Below, piece by piece: positions 1 to 10,162 of a DNA stretch of 64,000 bases. The position numbers and the translations under genes are program-made. The notes below the pieces were generated by a model. The model ran no database searches, was not told the DNA's origin, and worked only from the letters and a program-made list of their open reading frames with translations. This stretch comes from Branchiostoma floridae (lineage: Eukaryota; Chordata; Leptocardii; Amphioxiformes; Branchiostomatidae). Within the stretch, counting starts at the first letter, position 1, and the number at the start of each line of letters is the position of its first letter. The stretch lies in contig NC_049992.1 in NCBI RefSeq assembly GCF_000003815.2, forward strand, positions 16,126,019-16,190,018, written 5' to 3'.

Positions 1-352
1 GAATAAAATTTTGATATTATCCAAAAGAAGAGTTTGAACCTTCATCTATTTATCATATCCTGGATGTCTAACCTTCACAAACGTATCTACAATGCATAGT
101 TATTTCAAAATCTGTCATCAGGGAGTACTGCCATATGTGTATGCTCTTTTTAACTCAGATTTTGTCCCAATGTTAGTAGCTCACTTGTAAAATGTATAAA
201 TCTTAGATTAAAGGTAGCAGAGTCCAGTGCCCTGGACTGTGCAACATGGAGGAACCTAACAAATAGAAGCAAGGGTTCAGTTTCTGCCCTGCGCATCTAG
301 GCAGGTAGGAATGCAGTTACAGCTGCTTCAGGTTGTTTGTCTCCACCTGCAG

Positions 353-1376
353 GTAAAAGTGTTGCCCAGGTGTCTCTCCGCTGGCTGCTGCAGAAGGACG
401 TGGTGTCTTCGGTCATCATCGGGGTGAAGACTCTGCAGCAGTTGGAGGACAACATGGGGGCCGCAGACGGCTGGGAACTCACACAGCAACAGGTATTAAA
501 GGATCACAGTGGTCACAATCGTCATAGGCCATCATATGATTTTAATGTTGTACGATTCTCGTGCTGGCTGTAACTAACTAAACTCTAAGACAGAATTTGT
601 GGAATAAAGACATTGAATGACAATGAATTTTGCATTACACATGTACAAGGATCCCAAGGATGCCCTCTATTTGCAATCGTACCGCAACTGTGCAATGTAC
701 ATTGCGTTGACCACCCCCTAAGAGTAGCAATTGGTAGAAAAAGTACTCTTGCTTATTGGTACTATGGGCAGTAATAGACAGGTGGAAAAGGGGAACTTTT
801 GTTGAACTTCTGAAAGTTGTATCTGTTTGATGTCTGGTCATTGTTTTTTCATAGCTCATCTATGTGCCTATTATTGCAGAAAATTGATACTGGAAAAGTC
901 TTTGTGAATTTTTAATACTGGAAAAGTCTTTGTGAATTTTCAATACTGCGTTGGCTTACACGAGTTTCATACAGAAAAAAGAAGTAATCATGATTGTGAC
1001 AAAACAGTTTTCAGTCATGAAAAAATTTGGACAGGATTATCAGCTTTTTACAGGGGTAATATTGAATAGTAAACAAACTTTCACATATACTTATATATTC
1101 ATACAAAGCTCTTGCAGGAATTGACCTCAGAAATACTTGGCACAACTCCACTAAAATGTATACGCAGATGGTATTTCTGACTTGAGTGATCTGCTTGCAT
1201 ACAAAAGAATGTTGCATACATGTCATTTGTAACAGATAATATGTCCTGATGGTTCTGCCTGTATGTTGTTGTTACTATAGATGGATGACCTGGATGCAGC
1301 CAGTGCTGTGGAGATCCCCTACCCGTATGAGATGGTCTGGAGGGCCAACAAGGCAGCCGGCAGACAGAGGCCATAG
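353..1376 (+). CDS. Aldo/keto reductase, C-terminal two exons (5' part outside window)
   Basis: Two coding exons are visible: 353-492 (acceptor AG at 351-352, donor GT at 493) and 1281-1376 (acceptor AG at 1279-1280, stop TAG 1374-1376). Their phases agree. The first encodes the C-terminal part of the aldo/keto reductase TIM barrel: an SVAQVSLRWLLQ helix, then SVIIGVKTLQQLEDN, the segment that in this NADPH-dependent family contacts the adenine 2'-phosphate side of the cofactor. The second encodes MDDLDAASA followed by PYPYEMVWRANK and a short basic tail. The pattern resembles bacterial-type YajO-like reductases more than vertebrate AKR1 enzymes, but the catalytic Asp-Tyr-Lys-His exons lie upstream of the window, so substrate cannot be judged. 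A polyadenylation hexamer AATAAA lies at 1523-1528. The left 352 bases are intron. Confidence 0.88.
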
Positions 1377-1528
1377 AGCGGACAACAGCTTCTAGAACTA
1401 AGAATTACTATTGATGGCAGGGTCACGCACACCTATGGCCACACCGATAATGCTAAATTGAAATTCAACATGAAGAGAGTCTGAGGGCTGTAATTTTTAA
1501 CTTGATACACACAGTTTTAGGGAATAAA

Positions 1529-3094
1529 GTATCATGGAAGTTTACCTCCCAGCCTTCAATTTTCATCTTGACCACTTGCTAGATTTTTACCATAGAATAT
1601 CCATGGACCAAGGAAATACATGTAAGTTGGTGAAATGCACAGAAGGCTGGATTAACTTGTCTCTATTGTAATCACTACATAAACCTTTTCTGACCAGTTT
1701 TCTCATCTTTTTTTGTTCGAATAGTTCAGAAGTAATCCAAGTCAGATACTCTACAATGAGTTTCACTTGTCTTAATCTAGAAAACATTTTCTCTTTTTTT
1801 AGTCGGTGATATCAAGGATGTCTTATGTAATGTCCTTGGTAATTTGTAACATGTAGACAGTCAAAGGTGTGTTTAAAAGAAATCATGATACATCCAAAAT
1901 GATTACACAGTCATAAAATTAAGTAAAATCTAATATTTCCACTAGACTTTGCAATAATAATCAATTTGTCTTTGTCCCTACTCTGAAAGAGTGAGTTAAA
2001 TGGAAATCATGCTGTTCAAGTAACATTTTACTCAGAACTGTAACATTTTCCATGCATTTAGTTACCATATCAGCACCACACTTATGATAAGAGCTTTAGC
2101 AGTAAACCGTTGGTGTCTATTCAATTTGCTTTTATAATAAGAATGGATGAATAACAAGGAATTAAGGTTCTTTATTCACCACCAGAATCTGTATACAAAT
2201 GACAGTTTACAATACTGACTGGTACACTGCTGTTGTGTGGATTGCATATAGATCCTGGTTGTAAAAAAAATACACATACCTTGTTCTCCAGTGATTTTCC
2301 AACCTAATGACATCATTTACGGACATACACACTGAATGATGTATTATGTGGTAAAGAATTGCACTGTTTAAATGGAACCTGGAAGACATATATATGAGAA
2401 ATTAATCATTCTTTATTCCACTGATGTGTGGTATATCCAAAATATACATCAAAAAAGTGTGATTACCGCTATTACTGTGATGACCTGAAGTCTCATTCCC
2501 CTCTCAATCCACTATTTGTTAATGTGCATTGCAGCATAAATAAAAGGATAAAGCATTTAATGCTCTTTTGTTGTCTTTGTGTGAGATACGGTTACAGTTA
2601 GTCTGAATTCAAGCTATGGCAGAAGTTGAATGAACATATCACAATGTAAAATTTGGGGTAAGTCCCAATCGAACTTGGTGTTGGTTACGTAAAGTTTAGT
2701 CTTTTCCACAATATCACAATGTAGGGGACATCCATTGCTGTTCCACATACTTGTTTCAAAAGAGCAAATGTATGATTAGACCAGTTCTTTGACAATAAAT
2801 TAGGTTGTTAGGGTGATACTTCAATGTGAAGAACAACAGTAGAAACAACCTAACATCCCATTTTGTTTCCCAAGTTGCAAAATGGCTAAATCTAGGAATG
2901 AGAGGCACTTTCAGAACAGGAAAACGGGGTGACATGTAGTGGTCTTCCGTCTATCATGTTAAGTCTATTTGGCACATGGACAGTGGCACAAATTAATATA
3001 AATTCTCTATCCACATAACACAAAAATGTCCCTTGTGTTAAAGTTGGCATAACCTTATTTTATCCAGTATGTATTCTAGTAACATGTCTTTGAT
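1529..3094. other. AT-rich intergenic stretch between convergent genes
   Basis: I recognise no gene here. It lies between the 3' ends of the aldo/keto reductase (+) and B3GALT6 (-), so it should hold both 3' UTRs. TTTATT (AATAAA on the minus strand) at about 2412-2417 could be a poly(A) signal for the B3GALT6 transcript. Confidence 0.5.
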
Positions 3095-4636
3095 TTATGG
3101 TACTCCCTCTTTCCTGGTACAACATTTGGATGGAGGGCCACTCCAGTCATATGTGTAGGACATTCTGTACTGTACTTCTGTGTGACACAGTCTCCCACTG
3201 CTCTGTAACTGGTGATGCTTTTCTCTCATCTGATCCTCCGACTGCTTGTGTGTCACCAGGTACTGATTACTGCAGCCACGGGACTTGTACTCTGTGTCGA
3301 ACCTGGGAAACAAATAAAGTTCCATATGAATCATCTAAAGCAAACACCAGCAATATAGGTTTCTTACATATACAAGCAATGGGATAATTTGCCTTTACAT
3401 AGTCATACTATATTATCAAAAACATTTAAGGCAGAGAACTATATAGCTGTAGCAATATGATATGACAATAGATCCCTTATTATGTCTAGGGCAGCTAGTT
3501 ACCTCAGTTTTTTTATCCAGTCTTTGATCAGTAAATTTTTTAACATTACAGAAGGATACATTTATATTACATGAAACACAACACTAATTTGTTCCACTTG
3601 ATTACAATAATGATAATCATTCTCCTATGCAGAGCCTTACAAGAGGCCTATACAATATAACTTGGGAGGCTCTTTTGGGGTTTCCACTTCTTGGATGTGG
3701 CCTCTAACCAGCTCTTAGCCAATCAATCAGAGAATCAACTAGACAGTTTCTCTTGGTCAAGTTTATCTCTGAGGCTTTGCGTACGAGAATTTAAACTGTA
3801 TGCCCAACCCACCTGGGGTCATGTTCCCTCTTCACCTCCAGTGGTGCGAGCCATGTCCCCAGGGAAACATCCTCACTGTGGTACATCTTCAACCACTCTA
3901 TGTTCTGGGCCACAAACTGGACCAAGTCTGCTGACAACACGTAGCCTCCTCCCAGAGCGTACGGCAGATAATAATCACACAAAACCCACTCCCCTTCCTG
4001 CCAAGGCCCGCGTCTTTTTACTCTCGCCCTTCCGTTAAAGAAACCCCAGTACAATCTTTCCTTGCTTTTACCCTTCAGTTCCTCTTGGATGAGATCTATT
4101 CTTGCAAACGTATCATCGTCTGCCTTCAAAATGTACTTGAAGTCTACATTCTCGTTCAGCCATTTGTACATCAAGAGAAGTTTTCTTGGGAGGACATCGT
4201 AAGAGTCTTGTAAGTCTGGCAGGAGCAACAAGTCTCCATTCTCCTCGTTTTCTTGTTCTAATTCTGCCTTTTCATCCGCATCCAGTGCTCCTGTTCCTAT
4301 AACAAACCTCTGCAGAACATCATCCCCGTATGTAAACCAGGTTTCTCGTATTGCGTTCCTTTTCTCAACATATTTTGGCCCTGTCATTATAAGCACCACC
4401 AGAAATGCTTCATACTCCTTGACAGTGACTTCATCCTGGTGATGTCTGTTTTTATCGCCTCCACCATCAGAATGACCACCTGAAGTTCTGATGGCCTTCT
4501 GCTTTTCCAGCACTTTGTACTGTTCATATGTCATGTTGCAGTTCAGCAGGTATAGGGTGGCGAAGTACAGGAGGATGAAGATGAGGATGGCGACTGCGGG
4601 GGCTGGGACCCGCCTGCGGCACAACCGGTGGAGCAT
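3095..4636 (-). CDS. B3GALT6: Beta-1,3-galactosyltransferase 6-like (galactosyltransferase II), two coding exons
   Basis: Golgi type II enzyme that adds the second galactose of the GAG-protein linker tetrasaccharide. Exons on the minus strand are 4636-3813 and 3302-3095 (stop TAA), giving 343 residues against 329 in human. The chosen start is ATG 4634-4636. The longer frame begins upstream of a pyrimidine-rich tract ending in AG at 4649-4648, which looks like a 3' splice site. Seen in order: short basic cytosolic tail, one membrane segment (about residues 13-31), a stem, then a GT31 domain with RNAIRETWF, the metal-binding DDD (residues 173-175 in KADDDTF), [20 protein letters not shown] and [11 protein letters not shown]. 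Exon 2 supplies the conserved C-terminus ([31 protein letters not shown]). The intron splits an Arg codon after HDP. A 5S-derived SINE begins about 30 bp upstream of the start-exon acceptor. Confidence 0.95.
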
Positions 4637-4678
4637 CACACATACATCTGAGGAACAGAATGCGGTTACCAATAGTCA

Positions 4679-4950
4679 TTAATAATAATAATAATAATAT
4701 TGGGTGTATTTTGCAGCCAGTAGGTACCCAAAGTGTGGGTAATGAGGCTGTTTAACGTGGTCGAGGCACCTCCTCGAGCACAGGACCCCCGTTTTATGTC
4801 CCTCCCGAAAGATGATTTCGTGGAAAGCTTCATGAGGCTACAGCAATCCGGACGCACTTGGTTGGTACCCCATCCAAGTACTGTCCAGACCGCGCGTTGC
4901 TTAACTTCCGAGATCGAGGGATCGGGTGTATCAACGCGCCATGCGGCCGT
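4679..4950 (-). mobile_element. 5S rRNA-headed SINE with (ATT)n tail
   Basis: Read on the minus strand from 4950, the first ~115 bases resemble 5S rRNA: a CGATCTCGGAAGTTAAGCA-like internal control region and CAGTACTTGGATGGG. A central body follows (GGGGGTCCTGTGCTCGAGG), then GAGGTGCCTCG, GCCTCATTACCCAC and GGGTACCTACTGGCTGCAA, ending in ATT repeats at 4681-4698. The same body and tail occur in the copy at 25904-26152. It lies just upstream of the B3GALT6 start exon, and its tail abuts the presumed branch-point region. Confidence 0.85.
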
Positions 4951-5228
4951 AATTAAGTGTTCGCCAACTCGTAAAACCGTTCTCAACAGAATTTTTTGAC
5001 CGAATCGCTCGGTCCTCTTCAGTTATCCAACCCAACTACTCTGGACATAAGACTTACCATTAGGTCTTAAGTTGCTGTAAGGGCAGTTTTACTTGTTGGG
5101 TTCTGCGGGTAGAATCAGGAGAAACTTGGTCAAGGGTGAAGTTTCTTTCAAAGAGCGACCTTTTTTCTGTGTTTGAGCAGAACAATCTCCTGTTTCTTAA
5201 CTTACTTTGAATGGTAATAAACTAGACC

Positions 5229-5301
5229 AAGGAGGTTATATTGAATGTAACCTACTTGACTAAACCAAGGAGGTTATACTACTAGTAGTTAAAACCTCCT
5301 T
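5229..5301. repeat. Two tandem ultra-short palindromic insertions with 9-bp flanking repeats
   Basis: Imperfect hairpins at 5229-5257 and 5267-5301 both open with AAGGAGGTTATA. The second closes with AACCTCCTT; the first ends AACCTACTT. Before, between and after them stand three related 9-mers: AACTAGACC (5220-5228), GACTAAACC (5258-5266) and GAATAGACC (5302-5310), with 7/9 matches between neighbours. The layout looks like two serial insertions, each duplicating 9 bp. Related hairpins occur at 36461, 36549 and 45555. Confidence 0.7.
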
Positions 5302-6194
5302 GAATAGACCATGTGGCTTTCTGATGGACATGCATTTTTAAATGTATTTTAACCTGCTTTCCAGTGGGGAGTCTGATATCTGCCCAGCCACAGTGCACGG
5401 GGAGGTGGGGTTTACCCAAGAAAAATGTCGGAAAAACATCGGCGCCTGCCTGTGGGAATATGATGGTTTTTTGTCGGAATTTACGGTGATCCGTCTTGCC
5501 CTTTGGATTTTCGTAGGAAAACCGTATTCCAATGTCGATTTTCCAATGATATAACGGCACTTATCCGATGGACTTTTAACTTCCGACATTAATCTGATGG
5601 CCTTCCGACGACAGTTAATGGTTTCATGTCGGGTTTTTTTTCCTACAGAGTTCCGATGCAGGTCACCTAGACAACAAGTTAACAAACGTGGCAGATGGGA
5701 TTTCCCCGCTTGGATGTGGCCATGGCAACGCCACTGAGAGACGAATAGCTTCTTTATTGGTTACCATGGCTACTGAATGATTGACATCCGTGATCGTCGC
5801 GATTTGTTTTGTTTTCTCAGCTGTGGCGTTAAGAATATGAATAATTAAAGAAAAAAGGTAACTTCAGACGATCACTTTGAACCCAGAAAATGTGGTTTCG
5901 ACCCCTTGATGCGACATTATTTTTTAATGTTTTCCCGAAGGGCAAAACACATTGGTTTGACCAAGGAGCTTGTTTTGACTCCACTTTTGTTGGGGTAGAC
6001 AAACAAAACAAAGCTGGACAGCTCCTCAAAAGGTATATAGGGTAGGCCCGAAGGCTTCCCCTAGCAGAATGGCGATCCAGGCGACCAAGCCAAGATAGAG
6101 CAAACATCACACTTCAGATTAACTTCATCAGCGTGAATAACTGCTAACACTATGCGCTACCCCAGGTGATGTGGAACAATAATTCACGCAAGCA

Positions 6195-6660
6195 GTTGTC
6201 TATGCTCGCATACTTTAGAATGTGGTTTATAAAATGGCCACATTATGTATTTTTCACAAAACTGTTCATAAAGAAACTGATTTAAGTGATTTTGCCAAGA
6301 ACAGTCGCGTATATTTCATGGTGCGTCAAACCCATTCACAAAACATGTTTATTATTAGAGGAATTCAATAAATAAAAACATTTAATAAATTATGTTAATG
6401 AGGTCCTGAAAATTCAAGGATGTACACACCACTCATGTACTAAGTTGTCTACGCTTGCATACTTTGAATGTGGTTCTTAAAATAGCCATATCATAACCTT
6501 TTCACAAAACTGTACAAAAAGAAACTGATTTAAGTGATTTTGACAAGAACAATTGCGTATATCTCATCGTGCGCCAAACCTGTTCACAAATCATGTTTAT
6601 TATCAGAGCAATTCAATGAATACAAACCTTTTGATAAATTATGTTAATGAGGTCCAGTTA
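6195..6660 (+). repeat. Two-copy tandem direct repeat, period about 249 bp
   Basis: The segment beginning GTTGTCTATGCTCGCATAC at 6195 recurs from 6444 as GTTGTCTACGCTTGCATAC. Similarity continues through GAAACTGATTTAAGTGATTT to AAATTATGTTAATGAGGTCC. The copies differ by scattered substitutions, so the duplication is not recent. No coding potential seen. Confidence 0.85.
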
Positions 6661-7174
6661 ATGAGCATTTTCTATTGCTGAGCCGTCAACCCAGTTGCTT
6701 ATCATAGGTAGATGGACCAAAAAATGAAGACCACACTTTCTTGATTAAAGCACCTTTGTTTGGGAAATAAAAATGTTTTCTGACTGATCTGTTATGGACC
6801 TCCTACCTTCAACTACTATTGTACTATGTACATGTGCAACATATCTCTTGCGTATGCGGAAACCTTCTGGCGTCTTTCATACAATTTTTGCAGATGATTG
6901 CGGGACGTCCAGAATTTTTTTTTTAACGTTATGTGTTCTAATTCTGCGGAAGATTGCAGGACGTATTGCGGAAGATGCAAAACGTCGGCAGAAACTTGAA
7001 GCGCATTTCATGGCTGTTACCGATGACACATCTTTTATAAAATCGTTATGTCATCCACTTGCGTGAAAATATCTTCATGGCTTTCATGGACCCATTTCGA
7101 CACACAGTATTAAACTACGGTGATTCAGAAAAAATACTACCAATTATCGGACAGTGGTTATCTTTTCTTTTTAT

Positions 7175-7826
7175 NNNNNNNNNNNNNNNNNNNNNNNNNN
7201 NNNNNNNNNNNNNNNNNNNNNNNNNNNNNNNNNNNNNNNNNNNNNNNNNNNNNNNNNNNNNNNNNNNNNNNNNNNNNNNNNNNNNNNNNNNNNNNNNNNN
7301 NNNNNNNNNNNNNNNNNNNNNNNNNNNNNNNNNNNNNNNNNNNNNNNNNNNNNNNNNNNNNNNNNNNNNNNNNNNNNNNNNNNNNNNNNNNNNNNNNNNN
7401 NNNNNNNNNNNNNNNNNNNNNNNNNNNNNNNNNNNNNNNNNNNNNNNNNNNNNNNNNNNNNNNNNNNNNNNNNNNNNNNNNNNNNNNNNNNNNNNNNNNN
7501 NNNNNNNNNNNNNNNNNNNNNNNNNNNNNNNNNNNNNNNNNNNNNNNNNNNNNNNNNNNNNNNNNNNNNNNNNNNNNNNNNNNNNNNNNNNNNNNNNNNN
7601 NNNNNNNNNNNNNNNNNNNNNNNNNNNNNNNNNNNNNNNNNNNNNNNNNNNNNNNNNNNNNNNNNNNNNNNNNNNNNNNNNNNNNNNNNNNNNNNNNNNN
7701 NNNNNNNNNNNNNNNNNNNNNNNNNNNNNNNNNNNNNNNNNNNNNNNNNNNNNNNNNNNNNNNNNNNNNNNNNNNNNNNNNNNNNNNNNNNNNNNNNNNN
7801 NNNNNNNNNNNNNNNNNNNNNNNNNN
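7175..7826. other. Assembly gap, 652 N
   Basis: Run of N. Open frames that cross it are artefacts. Confidence 1.
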
Positions 7827-8044
7827 GATGAGTAGTCAGTGTAGTTACGCCCGAGGATTGTTCGGCAGGCGCGTCTCTGTACAAGTTCCAAGGTTGCGGT
7901 CTGTTTGCTTGTAAGACTGTTGTGGTACACTGGTGCACAATATTCCAGAATAGGCCTGATAAATCCACAGTACACCGTTACCAAGTCAGCCACCGGTAGT
8001 CCGAACGTCTTAAACAGTTTCAGATTGTACCCATGGGGAAGCAA
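7827..8044 (-). pseudogene. Non-LTR retrotransposon reverse-transcriptase fragment
   Basis: The minus-strand frame entering the gap reads FGLPVADLVTVYCGFIRPIL, then EYCAPVYHNSLTSKQ and LELVQRRACRTILGRNYTDY. This is the conserved region after the palm domain in Jockey/CR1-type LINE ORF2 proteins (LV.VY..FIRP.LEY..PV...L, then LE.VQ.RA...ILG..Y). It is cut by the N gap and has no start. Just upstream on the same strand, TSLWNKLPR resembles a LINE C-terminal motif but is in an unexpected order, suggesting rearrangement. Confidence 0.75.
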
Positions 8045-8873
8045 GTCCGAGGAAGCTTATTCCATAGCGATGTCAGGTTGATCCGTCTTCTACTCGTATG
8101 GTCTGGCCAATGCTTGACTTTGTCTTTTTTATCTTGTAAATAACTATAGTCTGTGTGGACTGTCTTTGGCTGAGTTCATGTTAACTTTGGAAACGTGTTA
8201 GTCCCTAGATTAGTGTTAGTATTAGAGAGTTAGTGTTAAAGTGACAAAACAAACTTTTGAGAAAAACAGTGAAACATTAATAAATCAACAGGAAATCAAA
8301 GTCAACAGGAACAAGACGGATAAATCAATAGATAATATAAGATAAATCGGTTCTTCCGTGACAGCACATCTCCATCCTCAAACTTTGACGGTATTGACAA
8401 ACCTGAAGAATGGGAATACACGACATTAGTCATGATCAACATAATGCACTGGTCAACTAGCCACCGAAAGTGACAGTGGTTTCAAAAAGTGGGCATCCTA
8501 AAAAAATTGTTAAATTACCCTAGTTAAAAAATGTAACATAAAAGGAAATATGTAATCAACAAAACAGTATCAACTCTGTAGCTCGTTTATTCATATCGAG
8601 ATATTCCTACATTATCCTGTTAATCGGGGCCTGACGCCTGTCATGACCTCAAGTGACCTCCAGTCGGTGCGTTAAAACCGACACATTTCCAACATCTATT
8701 GGGAACGCATCGGAAGACTGACGGAAAAACAATGGGCGGGCGCCATTGATTTGGCCTGATTTCTGGATTTCTGTCGGATCCAACATCGGAAAATCTGAAT
8801 GTGAAAATCCGACACAAATCTTACATAATTACGTTACCAACCCATTGACAATCCGACCTCCCCGTGCACTGTG

Positions 8874-9350
8874 CTAGCCCAGGAAGCATGGAAGGTCGAG
8901 GGGAAGGGGTCTCCAGATCTGGTACAAAATTTGTTTATCTTAAACGCTATTTCTTTCCAAACATGTGCAATAGAAACACCAATGCATTCTACAGATTACA
9001 AGACACCCATATCTCTTTTGAGGTGTTAACAAATTGGACCTTTCGAGCTAAAGATGATGAAATACAGCGTACTTACACACCAACAACTTCTCGACACGTT
9101 TTGACCTGGGAAACAAACAGACATATCACTTCCTGGATTCGTCCAATCCTTCGATGGGGAGAAAAAGAAGATTACTTTACGCAGGATTCTACGTTCTCAA
9201 ATGCCAACATATGATCGAAAGTATGCACAAAGATATCTTAACTTTTTTATCACGTACATAATAATAATTATTCCGTACCATAAGCGATATACTTCTGGCG
9301 AACTTCGTGACTACTCTTACCCCATTGTCGTAGTGGTACCTACTCATAAC
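8874..9350. other. Intergenic sequence, no gene recognised
   Basis: Lies between the right end of the CACTA-like element and the presumed UBE2J2 promoter. A 116-codon open frame (8864-9214) shows no familiar motif and starts inside the transposon end, so I do not call it. Confidence 0.5.
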
Positions 9351-9503
9351 TGCGCATGCTTATCACCAAACGTGACGTCATCAGAAAAGTACTCTTCGGA
9401 GTGACGAAAAGTCCTGGATTTTGGACGTTTTTTCCGTCCTTTCCTGGCGAACATAAGGGACTTCAGCCGACTTGTAGCAGGTAGAGTGGCCCCTTGTCTC
9501 TTC
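9351..9503 (+). promoter_or_regulatory. Probable UBE2J2 promoter / 5' UTR with CRE and NRF1-like sites
   Basis: A palindromic TGACGTCA (9373-9380, a full CRE/ATF site) follows TGCGCATGC (9351-9359, NRF1-like). The sequence is then locally GC-richer up to the 100-N gap. The first recognisable UBE2J2 exon is downstream on the plus strand and lacks the N-terminus, so this is the best candidate for its promoter. The assignment is inference. Confidence 0.4.
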
Positions 9504-9603
9504 NNNNNNNNNNNNNNNNNNNNNNNNNNNNNNNNNNNNNNNNNNNNNNNNNNNNNNNNNNNNNNNNNNNNNNNNNNNNNNNNNNNNNNNNNNNNNNNNN
9601 NNN
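9504..9603. other. Assembly gap, 100 N (probably unknown size)
   Basis: Exactly 100 N, the usual convention for a gap of unknown length. The missing first coding exon or exons of UBE2J2 may fall here. Confidence 1.
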
Positions 9604-10162
9604 ATAGTCGAACCTCAATAATGCTGACAACCTTAGACATTTTAAATGTTAAACATCAAGCATAAGGAACACCACGCTACCATATGCCGTCGACCTCTTA
9701 AACGCACAGTACACAATTAAGTGTCACATTTTGATAATTACTAATCAGATGGACATCCTCTGTGTCATTAAATAAATACACCACTACTTTCCCATAACAT
9801 TTATGTTATATAACCATTACTCTCAAATACAACTGACTATAAACATACATACCATCCACAAAAAAGCAATAAATATTTCATGGAGGTATGAGGTCCCCGA
9901 ACTCTAGTTGAATATTGTTTACCTGGATGTCTAACCTTCATAAAAGGGTCTGCAGCTGTTATTGTGTTTGATAGTGGTGACTGACAGCTTATTATTTTCA
10001 AAACATTTGCCTTACATTTGGCAGTCTTGGGAATACTTGTAACAAGTTCATGCTACTTTTATGATTAAAAAAAGTACTGCTGCATCATATTGTGTAAATT
10101 ACTGTAATATTACACAAATTTGTTTTTTAAGTAATATTACTTTTTTTCTTTACTTTATACAG

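Larger units (their letters stand above)
5389..8873. mobile_element. CACTA/CMC-like DNA transposon remnant with inverted ends
   Basis: The ends are exact inverted repeats: CACAGTGCACGGGGAGGT at 5389-5406 and its complement finishing at 8873. Inside both ends the motif TGTCGGA/TCCGACA recurs many times (for example about 5428, 5473, 5576, 5627 and again 8660-8850), as in the subterminal repeats of CACTA-type elements. I found no convincing target-site duplication, and no transposase frame is visible, although 652 N lie inside. A reverse-transcriptase fragment and a tandem duplication lie within it. Confidence 0.6.

Noticed and set aside
7059-8044. Several 225-309 codon open frames around 7059-8044.
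   Set aside because: Nearly all of their length is N. Only the RT fragment at 7827-8044 has real sequence support.
9344-9503. Minus-strand frame ending at the gap (KRQGATLPATSRLK) resembling the UBE2J2 N-terminus (KR...AT..RLK).
   Set aside because: It is on the opposite strand, the following residues do not continue the E2 family sequence, and no splice donor follows. It would need an inverted contig; chance similarity is likelier.
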